DNA of 64,000 bases from Siphonodentalium dalli (lineage: Eukaryota; Mollusca; Scaphopoda; Gadilida; Siphonodentaliidae), in contig CP136067.1 of the NCBI GenBank assembly GCA_032622095.1, positions 82,238,705 to 82,302,704 on the forward strand, given 5' to 3'. Each line of letters starts with the position of its first letter. Position 1 is the first letter of the stretch. The notes under the pieces are model-generated. The model was not told the DNA's origin. It saw only the letters and a list, made by a program, of their open reading frames with translations, and ran no database searches. The translations under genes and the position numbers were made by a program. This document shows, piece after piece, positions 35,847 to 47,110 of this stretch.

Positions 35847-36163
35847 TAAATCGGTCATAAGATATCAATTCGTGGAGTAATGTATCCGCCACTCTTCCAG
35901 AAATCACAGATACGCAAACTTGTTTTCGGACACCAGCCCCACGCGTGTCTGGGGAGATGCCGTCATGCCAACCTTGAGCGACCAATGAAAACTATTTTTG
36001 AACAATGTTCAACGTGAGTGGGGAGCCCAATGAAATCCACACAGCAAACAACAGGGCATACACATAACTAAACTTACTATAGTAAATAGTCTGAATTTGC
36101 AATCTATCGAGACTCGGCAAACCAGTCAAAAGTTCCTAAATGTAGTACAATGCCATAACATAA
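35847..36163. repeat. Right arm of second inverted repeat
   Basis: Inverse of 33976-34289; begins TAAATCGGTCATAAGATATC and ends TGCCATAACATA. Overall the structure is a 2.19-kb unit, possibly a DNA transposon with ~315-bp termini, but no clear target duplication was found. Confidence 0.9.
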
Positions 36164-36179
36164 CGTGATATCGATGTAA

Positions 36180-37020
36180 TCTATTTGTATTTCAAGAAAG
36201 AATTTGACTCCGTTCCACGATTAGAAAGTGAACGTTTGACATAGATCAAATCTTTTCTATCAAACATAATGTGCGTGCGCATAAATACGATATTGTCACC
36301 CTGGAAAAATGTACATGTATGTAGCGGTACCACTGGGTGTGTTATTGGGTCGGCTTTATTTCTGATATTCATCGATGACTTCCAGGATGTTATATTGTCT
36401 ATGCAAACTTTTTGTTGACAGTAAACAAATTAGTTGCGAACCCGACCAAACAAGACCTATATTGTACAGCAATGCACTGATTCAGTATGCCAGTGGTCGA
36501 TAAACTGGCAACTCCGTTTCAATTCTACTATACAATCCATGTATTATATTTGGACACAATAATTCGGATCTACATTTTGTGATGACAGATGACTCAGTAT
36601 AATTCGGATCTACATTTTGTGATGACAGATGACACAAAAACTATTGCATCGTATGATGATGGACGTGACTTGTGTGTTACAAATGATAACAAACTGAAAT
36701 TTTATTCTCATGTAGCGAAAGCAAATCAGACCTTGATGGGGTCATAAATTCATTTTCATTATAATTACCATATAGTTTGCATCGTTCATAGAGCACACGA
36801 GTGTATTTTGCACTAATCCATGGCTCAAATTCATTCATTTGTCGCATATATTCTGTTGAGTATAACAGGAGATGGTGTCATAAATTGTCGGATTTAGTGT
36901 ACATTATCCCTTTAAGGGATGTGTGGTGTCATGGACGCAGTCTCTACCATTGTACATTTGGCATCAATATTTACCGTGGAATTATATGTACATGTATTAC
37001 TCTTTTGGAGACAACTGTTT
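36180..37020 (+). mobile_element. Decayed LINE RT fragment
   Basis: In several frames one reads LYFKKEFDSVPRLESERLT (motif A-like), SGTTGCVIGSALFLIFIDDFQDVI (motif B and the 'INDL' block) and MTDDTKTIASYDD followed by TNDNKLKFYSHVAKANQTLMG. The last matches the usual 'vD.KLKF..Hv.KANq.lG' thumb region of LINE RTs. A 40-bp direct duplication (AATTCGGATCTACATTTTGT...) lies at 36561-36640. Old, multiply broken. Confidence 0.65.
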
Positions 37021-37835
37021 AGTTACTTAACGGGTTTTTACCGTTTGTGGATAATGACTGATTACTACTCATTTTGATAGATTTAATATATTGACTATTT
37101 GAACTGACATGGCTCAGTTGAACACCAAATATATGACATATATGCGTTTGGTAGTGAGGACAATCCATGTCGATAAATACACGAAATGCCGGTATAATTA
37201 TAGATCTTATACTGAAAAATTATCTAGATCCCAAAGTCGACATTTCAGCGGTTTTCGGTGATTCGCACAGAAGTGAAATTAACGCTCTTTATCCATACCA
37301 TAATGGTTATAGACATCATTTAACGCTCTTTATTGTTTCAATGTTTAACTTTCCAACCGAAGTAGCAAGATCAAAATCCCAATACTTGTGATAACTGTCC
37401 CATATTAGACATAAATCATTCGAACTGTTGAAAGATCCAGCCCAACACTCAGTATGATTAAGGGGCCAATTCGGTCTTATATTTGACTGAAAATAGGACA
37501 TTGTTCGACCATGCGTCTATAATAACTATACAACTTACACCGAATTTGGTTGGGAAATACCACCATTAGAGCTATCATAACTTATATTTCTCAGTCTGAA
37601 ACTTCCCACTGCTATCAATCGATCGTTTATTAAATCATTCGTGAAATCCAATTGTTGAAAATTTTACCAAATAACAGCAAATATAACCTCATAAAGCGAA
37701 TGCCCATGTGGCGTCTTCGTTTAAACAATTTGTGCTTTGTACCCTCAATGAACATTTAGAAAACAATTTACAAATTTTGATATGACATTAAAGACATATT
37801 ATGTACTTATTCGGGTGTGTGAAACTAGTAAGTTA
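37020..37835. other. No gene recognised
   Basis: No supportable feature. It might include further decayed LINE 3' sequence, but I cannot align it. Confidence 0.4.
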
Positions 37836-37837
37836 GC

Positions 37838-38168
37838 ATTCTGGCACTATGCCAATTGGAGGAATATAGCATTCTAGTAACATCGCCGACAATTTCAAAA
37901 CAAATCGACCTTACCACTCCATAGAAAACACTGCCTGAACTACGCGCAATTGTAAATATTTACTTCTAGATTCGGGACGCAACTATCTGCGATAAGCTAA
38001 CGTAGACGATTTTGCCAACGAGAGTCACTGTATTTACTTAATATATAATAATGACGGTGTTGGTTGTCAACTTGGATCTAATATTTGTAAACATAACTAC
38101 TTTGAGCAAGATTATTCCCCATTTATATTTGATCACCCAACCGGAGTGTTTCACATCACTTTAATTTA
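37838..38168 (-). repeat. Dispersed repeat, copy 2 (pair with 24.82-25.13 kb)
   Basis: Inverse of the earlier copy, ending GTGTTTCACATCACTTTAAT. The pair are in opposite orientation 13 kb apart. Confidence 0.7.
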
Positions 38169-38437
38169 GATAATGGTGAAGATGATCTAACAACACATGT
38201 GACTCGTGAGTCATCGTTTATGTTGAGTTATATCATGTCTTCATGAATGTCATGTTTTATTCGCATAGTAAGATGACAATTGGCTTAGGTAATATGCCTA
38301 TACTATACTGTTTCAAATTCAAACAAATATTTCAACATTGAAAACGAATGCAAAATTGTATATCTGTGAACGCGCTACTGCGTCTGGGAAACAAAATCGC
38401 CAAATGACGCGATTGATCATTGGAATGTTTGCTCACT

Positions 38438-38879
38438 AAGCCTTAAAATTGTGTGTCTGTTATTAGCAGAATGAGGTCCCAGAGGGTGAATTTTGTGACG
38501 CTACCCAACAGCGGGCTAGCATCACTAAATCCACCCTATATGTGGACCTAATTCTGCTTAGGCCTCATCTTCTGGGAAGTATCTATAATATCAAATTAGC
38601 CAAATTAACATTTTTAGTTACGTTTCCCCTTCTGTTCAGTTTCTTTATATATCCACTAAATTGAAGACGATAAAATGAATGCATAATCGGTGTGACTAAT
38701 GGATGAACATAAATCTGATCCAAATATCCATAGCAGTTGAGGCCTAAGCAGAATGAGGCCCACACACTCAGTGTGAATTTGGTTACACAAGCCCACAGTG
38801 CGGAAACGTCACTGAAATTCACTTCGGGGACCTCGTTCTGCAAATGACAGACACACTATTTCAAGGCGTGTTGCTCACA
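38438..38879. mobile_element. MITE-like inverted repeat, arms ~135 bp
   Basis: The left arm (38438-38575) contains GTGTGTCTGTTATTAGCAGA and ATTCTGCTTAGGCCTCA. The right arm (about 38738-38879) has the inverse blocks GAGGCCTAAGCAGAATGAGG and ATGACAGACACACTATTTC. No coding potential; target duplication not seen. Confidence 0.75.
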
Positions 38880-39539
38880 TGACAAAAATTCAAAAGGTCT
38901 TCAATTTTCCTCTTTTAAAGACCCACGGTACAGTTTGACATCGAAATATCCTGAGCCATTTTACTCTTACGATGTGCAACAGTAAATGAGTCATACTTGC
39001 AATAATTATCACACAGGCATCGGGATAATCCTAATAAATCACCCATAGATAATAATACGCCGAAAACAATCTAAAAATCATAGAACGCTCATGGAAACGC
39101 TCTGTGTAAACATCTGTTAATAAAGTAATTAAATATATTAAATCGAGGCCTGATTATTTGCACGGAGTTAGACCTCTAGATGCTGGTATTTTGCAGTTTT
39201 CAGGTTAAAATTTCAAAATATTCTCCCTTGGGGTCCAATTTCTCCCCGGTTACCAGTCAAAGAATACTAATCAATTCAAACAAACAAATCGAGGCATGCG
39301 AGTGCTCATTTTGGAATGAAATTATTCATATTTTGAAGTTTGGCCTGGTCCAAGATGGGGGATGAAGTTGGAAATTCCAAGGCGGACGCCCCTCCCACCA
39401 CGCTCCTCCGTAGGTGCAGCCCCCAAACATGTACCCGTACCCAAAGTAGGGCCCTATGAATCTGGGGTTTGCAATCGAATCGAACCGGGGTGATATTAGC
39501 GAATCGAATCGAATCTGCATGTGGTACGAAGTGTCTATA

Positions 39540-39806
39540 TATATATATATGTCAGAGTTATGGAGGCACGGACTCAGTATGAGTGTTCATTGCTTCATAT
39601 TTGCGTGAACAAATTCTCATTTCTTATCGAAATGGCCATGTGTCGATCGGAATGGCACATTGAGATGTTCCTCAAACCAAATCAAGCTTGAAAACCGGTC
39701 CCGATTTTCATCCATGCCGGGGTTCGAACCCGCGCCAACCTCGTCTAGCCCAGACTGTGATGATCGTATCCACGACCTAACCACCTCGGCTACGGGGACA
39801 TCCTTA
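39540..39806 (-). mobile_element. tRNA-derived SINE
   Basis: On the minus strand the head has an A-box, TAGCCGAGGTGGTTAGG (complement of ~39776-39792), and a B-box, GGTTCGAACCCC (complement of ~39719-39730). These are spaced like a tRNA but the T-stem and acceptor stem do not pair well. A non-tRNA body and a (TA)n tail follow toward 39540. A second, partial copy of the 3' end lies at 39962-40015 and resumes after LINE F. Confidence 0.75.
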
Positions 39807-39961
39807 AAAGGAAGCCCTTTCACCGAGAGTTAGGAAGCGTATCAGTCTGAACATGGGTTAGAACCCACTGCCTTCGAAATTCTTGATCTGCCATTGTGGA
39901 AACATGGCAATGGACTTCCTCCGAAATTGCATCTGTGACCATACGATTACTGGTACTGGCG

Positions 39962-40799
39962 TATATATATATATGTCAGAGTTATGGAGGCACGGACTCA
40001 GTATGAGTGTTCATTAGTGTAAACATATTTTATTGCATAATAATATCGCAACGGGATTGAGACACAAGTTTTACAACTTACAAATGGTCTCTCTCCCCAC
40101 ATAATTGTATTACACAAAATGAACATAAAATATAATCACACACAAACATTATAATTCATATGTACAACATCTTTTCACTTATAACAATATAATGATATAA
40201 TCGCGAGTGTGACAATAACGGTGAATATTTCTCTTTATGGGGGGGGGGGTGGTTCGTCCTGTATTAGTTATTCTATACATGATATTCATTCTATGAGATT
40301 TCCTTCTGTTTGTTAACGTTTGCCACCCAAATTCTACTAGCAAGTTTTTCACAGGAACGGATCGCGTGAGACCTGTAACAATTCGACCCGCGTCCGCTTG
40401 GATGCGATCTAATTTTGAAATTAGCTGGGGCGGAGTCCCAGACAAAGTCAGCGTAATCCACCAGGGGCAATATGTACGCTCGATAAATTGTGTCTAAGGT
40501 TTTCCTATTTAAAGAATATTTCAATTGTCTTAAATATGCAAGGCGGCCATATATTTTCTTTGATAACTCATTGATATGTTTGTCCCAGTTTAGGTCACTC
40601 TGTATGTTCAAGCCAAGGTGTTTGTGTGATTCTACTTGGGTTATAGGTTCACCACTGAGAAAAAGATGTATGTCGGGCTGGGCACCTGTATAAGAGAATG
40701 TCATGGACTTAGTTTTACTACTATTGAACTTTACTAGCCATTGTTTTGACCATTTATTTATGGCTAAAAGATCAGAGTGTTCATTGCTTCATATTTGCG
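39962..40799 (-). mobile_element. SINE 3' fragment split by LINE F
   Basis: ATGTCAGAGTTATGGAGGCA through GAGTGTTCATT (to 40015) repeats the SINE end at 39549-39590. The continuation GCTTCATATTTGCG appears only after LINE F, at 40786-40799. The fragment was therefore already in place when the LINE inserted. Confidence 0.75.
40016..40774 (-). mobile_element. LINE F (CR1/Jockey-like), 5'-truncated, with 11-bp TSD
   Basis: GAGTGTTCATT flanks it on both sides (40005-40015 and 40775-40785). On the minus strand it encodes the end of an RT, KWSKQWLVKFNSSKTKSMTF, then ESHKHLGLNIQSDLNWDKHI, RKTLDTIYRAYILPLVDYAD and, in a shifted frame, ADAGRIVTGLTRSVPVKNLL. The frame change falls near 40445. The 3' end is AATAAAATATGTTTACACT. 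It lacks the zinc-knuckle part. Confidence 0.85.
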
Positions 40800-42798
40800 A
40801 AAAATGGGCTAGAGTGTCTTGTCAACCGTACTCATTCGAAACTAATGAAACTAGGTCGATATTCGATATTGCACTTTATTGGAAATGATTGCATAAAGAC
40901 CTGAAACTAGTTTGGTCAATGTATAATCAGTAACGGGGTTAGGGGAGTTGGGGGCAATATTGGTTTGTGCTCCAATTGTCACCAAACTCGAATAAATATC
41001 TTCATACGAGTAGCTGACTACAAATACGGAGCCGGTTCTCCAATCGATTGATAAAACACCAGAGTTACGGGCCGTCAAACTGTGGGTGCCTAGATATTGT
41101 GACTATTACGCCTTCGAAACTTGTGGATCGTGGTCAATATTTGATATGCAGTTTTATTGGAAATGATGGTATGAAGACCTGGTTCCAGTTTGGTCAAAGT
41201 CGAATATGGGTCAGTGGAGGGGGTAAAAATGAGCCAACATTTGTTTTTGCATCGATTGCTATTTACAATCTATACTCTAGATGGTTCTATAGTCCGTATG
41301 CCAATGTCAAATTAGTGATGGGGTCAGGGGAGTGGAATCAAAAGGGGACATCGTTTGTTTCTACTCCAATTGTCACCAAACGCGCAATAAAAGTCTCCAC
41401 GTGTCGCTGATTACAAATATGCAAACGGATCTCCAATCGTACGATAAACACCAGAGTTACGTGGCTTCAAACATTGCAATTTTGGGCTAGCTATGGTGAA
41501 TTGTGACCCTTATTGCATCTAAACTAACGAAACCGAGTCAATAATTGATATACCACTTTTACAACTTTATTTATTGGAAATTGTTAGATGAAGACCTGGG
41601 ACCAGGTTGGCCAATGTTGAGTAAGAGGTCAGGGGAGGGTGTAAAATAGGGGTCATAATTTGTTTTCCATCGATTATCACCAAACTCGGGATGTAATGTC
41701 TCTATGAGTCCTTAATTATAAATTTCCACCTGGTTCTCCAATTGCTTGATAAATACCAGATGTATGGGCCTTCAAATGTTCAGATGAAGATCTGATACCG
41801 GTCAATGTAAAATCAGGGACAGTGTCAGGAAAGGGGTCAAGATGGGAGCTAAACCATTGGTTGGTTACAGTTTACAATTAAGTCATATTTGGACAGAACA
41901 TGTATTTATAATGTGCAACTTAGATGGTAGGCTGAAATCCGTAAAATGGAAGTATCCCAATTTCCCACCGGGAAGTTGAAATCTAGTTCCAGTTGTTATT
42001 CTATCAGGCCTAGTTATATTTTAGAACAAGTCATCTTCAAACTCGTGTTATTTTTAACACACAAGAATGCAAAGAAAATATTCGACTCATGATCGGGTCA
42101 AATCAAATCGAACCAGCAGCCCGAATCGCTAATCTAATCGAAGCCCAGAGCGTCGCAGGGCCCTAGCCAGCAGCTTTGTTGTGGGTGATTGAAATCATTT
42201 AAGAGTGTAATATTCAATGATTTCATTGGGTAACCTAGAGAGATAAACTAGACTGTTTTATGGCGCGATAGGAATTATACTGGCTACAGGTACTATTCTA
42301 TTATGCTCCAGTCACTTTCGAATACTATACCAACTTATGACCTAAGCTGATTGGATGCGGCGATCACGCGTGGCACACTAACTTTTCACTTTGCAAAAGA
42401 AAAAATATGGCGGTATAGGATCGTCTTCCAAATCCAACTGAAATTTGTCATGGCTGGGGAACATTGGGTTGTCAGCTTTGTCTGAGCAATCTAAAGGTTG
42501 TATATATATATTTATAATGTTTACTTTAATTACACACAAACTAAACACACATGCACACCCCATTGTATCAGCACAGGTTCCCGGACAGGTGATCGGGAGT
42601 ACATGGGCAGGTACTCCACATAGTACCTGGATATATGGTAACCCGAATATTACCAGGATATTTGGCTCTCCACAGAGTAGCTTGAAGGCAATACATAGTA
42701 CATAAAGTACATGTCTACATGACAGGTACTCCAGTGTACATGTGGACATGCATACTGCAAATTACCCAGAGAGATGCTCCAGATTGCCAACATTGTGG

Positions 42799-43400
42799 TA
42801 CTCCCACGGGACAAATATAGTACCCACGTAGGTACTCCAGGGTACCTGCGTGTTTTTTTTAGAGTGTATGTAGATATCATCGTTCAATTTAATAAACGAA
42901 ATGTAAGATAGCAAATACATTTCTGTCAAAACGCTCGAATTCGCTACGCCGCGCTGATCTCCTATGCACGAAATGGGTTATTTACACAGCGATTACAAGG
43001 TTTCATAAATTGTCGAACAATGGATATGTAACAGGCCGTATACAATATTCATGCTGTTCAATGAGGCAACAAATAAGACACACAATAATCCATATTGAAT
43101 TACTTACCTTAGTTATCACCGTAAAGGGACACAAGTTTTCCAAAGTTACGACTAGATATGTGCTATACGATTCACCAGGGAAAATTACAAACTCGTTTAT
43201 CTCTACCGGATACGTACAATATAAATATTGACAAGCTTCGGTACAATCATAGATATGGAATCTCATTCACTCATTCACAAATATATATTATGGAATCTCA
43301 TTCACGCAATGTTGCGTGCCATGTGTTACAACAACAATTCACAATGTCAACAGCACCAACATCCATTGCAGAAGGACAGTGTATATTTGCCACGAATGAG
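42799..43400. other. No gene recognised
   Basis: A small direct repeat, ATATGGAATCTCATTCAC, occurs at about 43253 and 43289. Nothing else supportable. Confidence 0.4.
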
Positions 43401-43773
43401 GTACTAAAATGCTAATTATAAAAATGGGTTCCATCCGTTCGTGTGTGCGTCTGTTGGTAATAACTTTGGAGCTCTCTAACTCAGTAATCATACGTCAGAT
43501 TTGAATTTTTTTTTTATGCTCATGAACCACCATTGGGGTATCTTGAAGGTTTTTCAAGATGGCGGCCGAGGCATAATAAACTAATTTTCGCTCCCTAAAT
43601 TTCGGCTTTTTAACGGGAAAAATGGTGTAATCAAGAGGCGCTAACAAGTGGGACTTCACGTGTGTAACACCAAGAAATATACGCTGCTATTATACTAATT
43701 TCAAATTTGTTTTGCTGCGTTTTTTCACACTGATAAACGTAGAAACTCCAAACATAAACAATCTCCTATCAAA

Positions 43774-45054
43774 ATGGCGGGCGTGTTAGAAGACCCATCA
43801 AACAAATTTGTCGAGAAACCACAAGAGAACCCTGTCTCAACCAACTACGTGTCCGTTGATGGCAAAATTATCTCACCAAATCCACATTCTGTTCAAAACC
43901 AGAAAGATCCTAAACTAGTTGACTCAACTAATGATCCAGATGGAAGCATCCGGTCTGTATCTTTCATCAATGGCACAAAATCGGACTCTGTGATGGAGGT
44001 AATTAACTCTGTGGCTGATACCAGCTATGATATACCTGGATCACAAACTCAATCTGATGCAAATACTAAATCTGAATCTGATGTAAATATTCATGCCAAC
44101 TTCACATCCGGTCTTCCATTCAGCCAATGTTCTAGTTTAAATGCTACACCACAGGGCTCACCGATAGGCTCCTCTCCAAGCTTCACATACAATTTCCAAT
44201 CTGTGTCCGAGTCCATGAGATCATTCAGAGCAAAAGAAAGGAACAAACGATGCAGAGGACCAGCGACCGAAGAAGATTCCCTGGATGATCATATAAACAA
44301 GACGATCAAGGATCAAATAGGCATATGCATGAAGCAAGAGTTCCAGACACTTGGACATCAAATGAAAATACTAACCGACATGTTCGCAACTATGAATAAC
44401 ACCATCGAAGAAACTGTCAAAACAAGTATTTCTAAAACACAAGAAGAGGTAATCACAGTTAAAAATGGGATGCAGTCCATGAAACTTGAAATCGACTCCC
44501 TCAAGTCTGAAGTTGGTCGACTAAAGGGCGAAAATAAAAAACTGACTGAATTAACAATGCAAAACCAAAATTCAAACACTACTACAGACCCGGTTGATAA
44601 AGAATGGGTAGAAAACCTGGTCGAGCAAAAATTCCAGGAAGCGATGAAGCACACTGATGCGGAAGTTGAGAAAGGCGAACAATATAGTAGAATAAATTGT
44701 CTGATCTTTCATAGTGTTCCAGTTCCAGATCACATCTCAAACTCCTTCAATATTGATGCCAAAGGTGTTATTCAGGACATCTGTGAAAACTTCCTTAAGG
44801 TAAAACTAGATACCCGAGACATTTCTAACGCTCATCCTCTTGGTGCGCTTTATACAGTACCCGAAGGTCCTCTAATAATCCCAGCTAGGAAAGCTGACAA
44901 GACAACATCTAGTATTCAGATGCGCAAAACAACGACCAAGGCCTGTAATATTATAGTCCGCTTTGGCAATTGGTACGCGCGCAAGGCAGTTTTTGACAAC
45001 AAAAAATTGCTTAAAGGACACAGCAAAATATTTATCACCGTTAAATGTATATAA
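43774..45054 (+). CDS. LINE ORF1 protein (coiled coil + RRM-like C-terminal domain)
   Basis: A 426-residue frame from ATG. Residues ~1-160 are Ser/Asn-rich and probably disordered. Residues ~190-265 are a coiled coil (heptad-like LKSEVGRLKGENKKLTELTM). Residues ~300-426 resemble the RRM/C-terminal domain of L1- and CR1-type ORF1 proteins: EKGEQYSRINCLIFHSVPVP, then DISNAHPLGALYTVPEGPLI (usually 'HRLG') and CNIIVRFGNWYARKAVFDNK. These proteins trimerise, bind RNA and accompany ORF2 in the retrotransposition particle. The end, KIFITVKCI, falls where related proteins read 'IFITEDLT', so a few residues may be lost. ORF2 begins 2 kb downstream on the same strand; whether both belong to one insertion is likely but unproven. 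Confidence 0.8.
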   Translation: MAGVLEDPSNKFVEKPQENPVSTNYVSVDGKIISPNPHSVQNQKDPKLVDSTNDPDGSIRSVSFINGTKSDSVMEVINSVADTSYDIPGSQTQSDANTKSESDVNIHANFTSGLPFSQCSSLNATPQGSPIGSSPSFTYNFQSVSESMRSFRAKERNKRCRGPATEEDSLDDHINKTIKDQIGICMKQEFQTLGHQMKILTDMFATMNNTIEETVKTSISKTQEEVITVKNGMQSMKLEIDSLKSEVGRLKGENKKLTELTMQNQNSNTTTDPVDKEWVENLVEQKFQEAMKHTDAEVEKGEQYSRINCLIFHSVPVPDHISNSFNIDAKGVIQDICENFLKVKLDTRDISNAHPLGALYTVPEGPLIIPARKADKTTSSIQMRKTTTKACNIIVRFGNWYARKAVFDNKKLLKGHSKIFITVKCI

Positions 45055-47110
45055 TCTATGTCTCAATTTTGTGTGGTATGTTTGTTTGTGTTTTCTATCC
45101 CTCTTTTTCACACACTACCTGTATATATTATATCTGATATATACTACATACCGGTATATGAAGTGCCTGTGCAAACCACACAGGGGAGGTCACACTGCCA
45201 ATTTTTAAAAAGCATATATATTTGATATTTCTGATGAGCCATGCTAAGAAATAAAAAACCACGAATGATGTGCATATGTCCCATAAAAACTTTTAGCCTC
45301 TCTCAGTAGACTGTAAAAACTTTTAGCCTCTCTCAGTAGACTCTAAAAAAACCCCAGAAAATTTTAGCCAAAAAAAAAGTAAATTTTTTTTTTTACAAAA
45401 ATTAATATTAACCAAAAAACTGATTGATTGACTAATTCTCTATGTCCTCGTCCAATGAAGAGGTTTTCCATGTTCATTAAGGGGGTGGTCACTTGAAGTG
45501 AACAGTTTTGGATTGGGAATTCCATGCAAATCTGCGGAGCGGGGGTTGCAGGGTTGAGCATGCTTCTGAGTGTGACTTGGTGTGGTGTTGGAAGCGGCAG
45601 GTATTGGTCTGGCGGGTCTGCTTGGTAAACTATAAATTTTTTGCAATAAATACATATTTGAGAATTGTTTTTCCTGGAATTACATCACTCGACCTACATT
45701 TCAAAAAAATCAATAAAAATTTCAAAAATAAATACACCAACATCAAAATGGGACAAGTTCCAAGCGGACCCTCAGATAGGTGCCTGTTGTTTTTGGTGCC
45801 GCATCGGGTCGCGCTCGGAGGTGTGTGCAGCTCTGTAGCTTTATTGCATGGAGGTCCCCATTCAGAATTGGTCACTTGACCTCCCTCATAGCATTGGTTG
45901 TGTGACCCCCCCCCCAGGCTACATGCCATTTCATCAAATGATGTCTGAAACCCAATGCCGTAACTGACTAACTGTTATATCTATATATTTAATTTGGTCA
46001 GAAAAATATTTTCCTAGAACCCCCCCCCCCCCAGCCACATATGGAACATGTTACCACCCACCCACACGTACTGCTTGACATCACTGTTAGGCCCACTGAA
46101 TACAGATGAAATCTTTAAAATGTCGAACATCTGATCGTTACCGGGTATAACTCACCTCTGTCATTCTGTGAACAAAAACCCAGACACTCTCGCCGCTATC
46201 GAGCTTTTCCAACTTAGATTAATAAGTCAACGCTGACTATAACATGCAGTTAATCCACGTGCTTCAAGGCTGAATATACACATGTACATGATTTGTCACG
46301 ACAACACTAGAAGTTTAGCCAAAACTGAGTCAAAATGAAACACCCACGTTGAAAAGCTTCACAGAGCATCAGGCCAACTTGAACGGTCACAGGCAGCATA
46401 TCACATGATATTAAGTCGACCTAATTGTGTCGATCCATGCAAAATCCACTTTTCACGACTCATCGTTCCGCGCTATTAATTTCAAAAGCAATATCAACAA
46501 TGCGTACGCAAGTTATTACCGCAGGCCGTATCGACAAAAATCCCAGTTTCGCAAGGCTGGTGTGGCCTATCTTATTCACACAATGCTAATCAAAGAACGG
46601 GGATACACACTGGAAACAGTTCTCTGTGATAAAGTTTGACCCTTTCGGTGAGTGAAGGCATTCCTCAGCATAATGTGCCCAGAACCAATCGTGTGTCGCT
46701 AAACTGTGTAACTTCCTCTGTAGGCCTATATCCGTACATTATCATAATGTGTATTCTCGTGTTTTATCCTCAACAATGAGACTGCCCTATTTTCTCACTT
46801 ATCTCAGATTAACCCTACGAAAATCCCATCATGCTAACAATCCAAGCCCAAGCGCAAATCCATAATTTGTTTTAACATAGCTACCCGTTAATAGCCGAAG
46901 CCCTCCCCCTCATGCCAATCACCACCCAACATCAGCATGTATATATTTGTATATATCCCAATGTCTACATCATGTTTTCTATTTTCTATGCATTGATAAT
47001 GTTGATTACACATTTACTTCATTCATGTTTCCAGTCATCCATAAAGTAAGAACAGTCAAGTCCATTTGTGAGGTGCCACTAGTTGTATTGCTCATTGAGT
47101 CGGAGTCCAT
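45055..47110. other. Non-coding stretch between LINE ORF1 and ORF2
   Basis: Contains a 30-bp direct duplication (TAAAAACTTTTAGCCTCTCT...) at about 45285-45345, an A/T-run region near 45365-45400 followed by AAACTGATTGATTGACT (like a LINE tail), and C-runs near 45907 and 46019. CR1-type elements normally have ORF1 and ORF2 much closer. Part of this may therefore be later insertion, but I cannot define its ends. Confidence 0.45.

Larger units (their letters stand above)
39365..42798. repeat. Right arm of large inverted repeat, with nested insertions
   Basis: Inverse of 31341-33338, enlarged by SINE and LINE insertions between about 39535 and 40790. Without these the arms are of similar size (~2.0-2.2 kb). 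It again holds three ~310-bp units (about 40800-41070, 41075-41460, 41465-41780) containing 'CCAATTGTCACCAAAC' and 'GGAAATGAT'-type blocks. Confidence 0.75.

Noticed and set aside
39719-39800. A possible tRNA gene (A and B boxes)
   Set aside because: The acceptor and T stems do not pair properly, and the sequence continues into a body with a (TA)n tail repeated nearby; it is a SINE head.
45508-45929. Overlapping frames on both strands between LINE ORF1 and ORF2
   Set aside because: Composition reflects C-runs and AT-rich sequence; neither frame has a recognisable domain.
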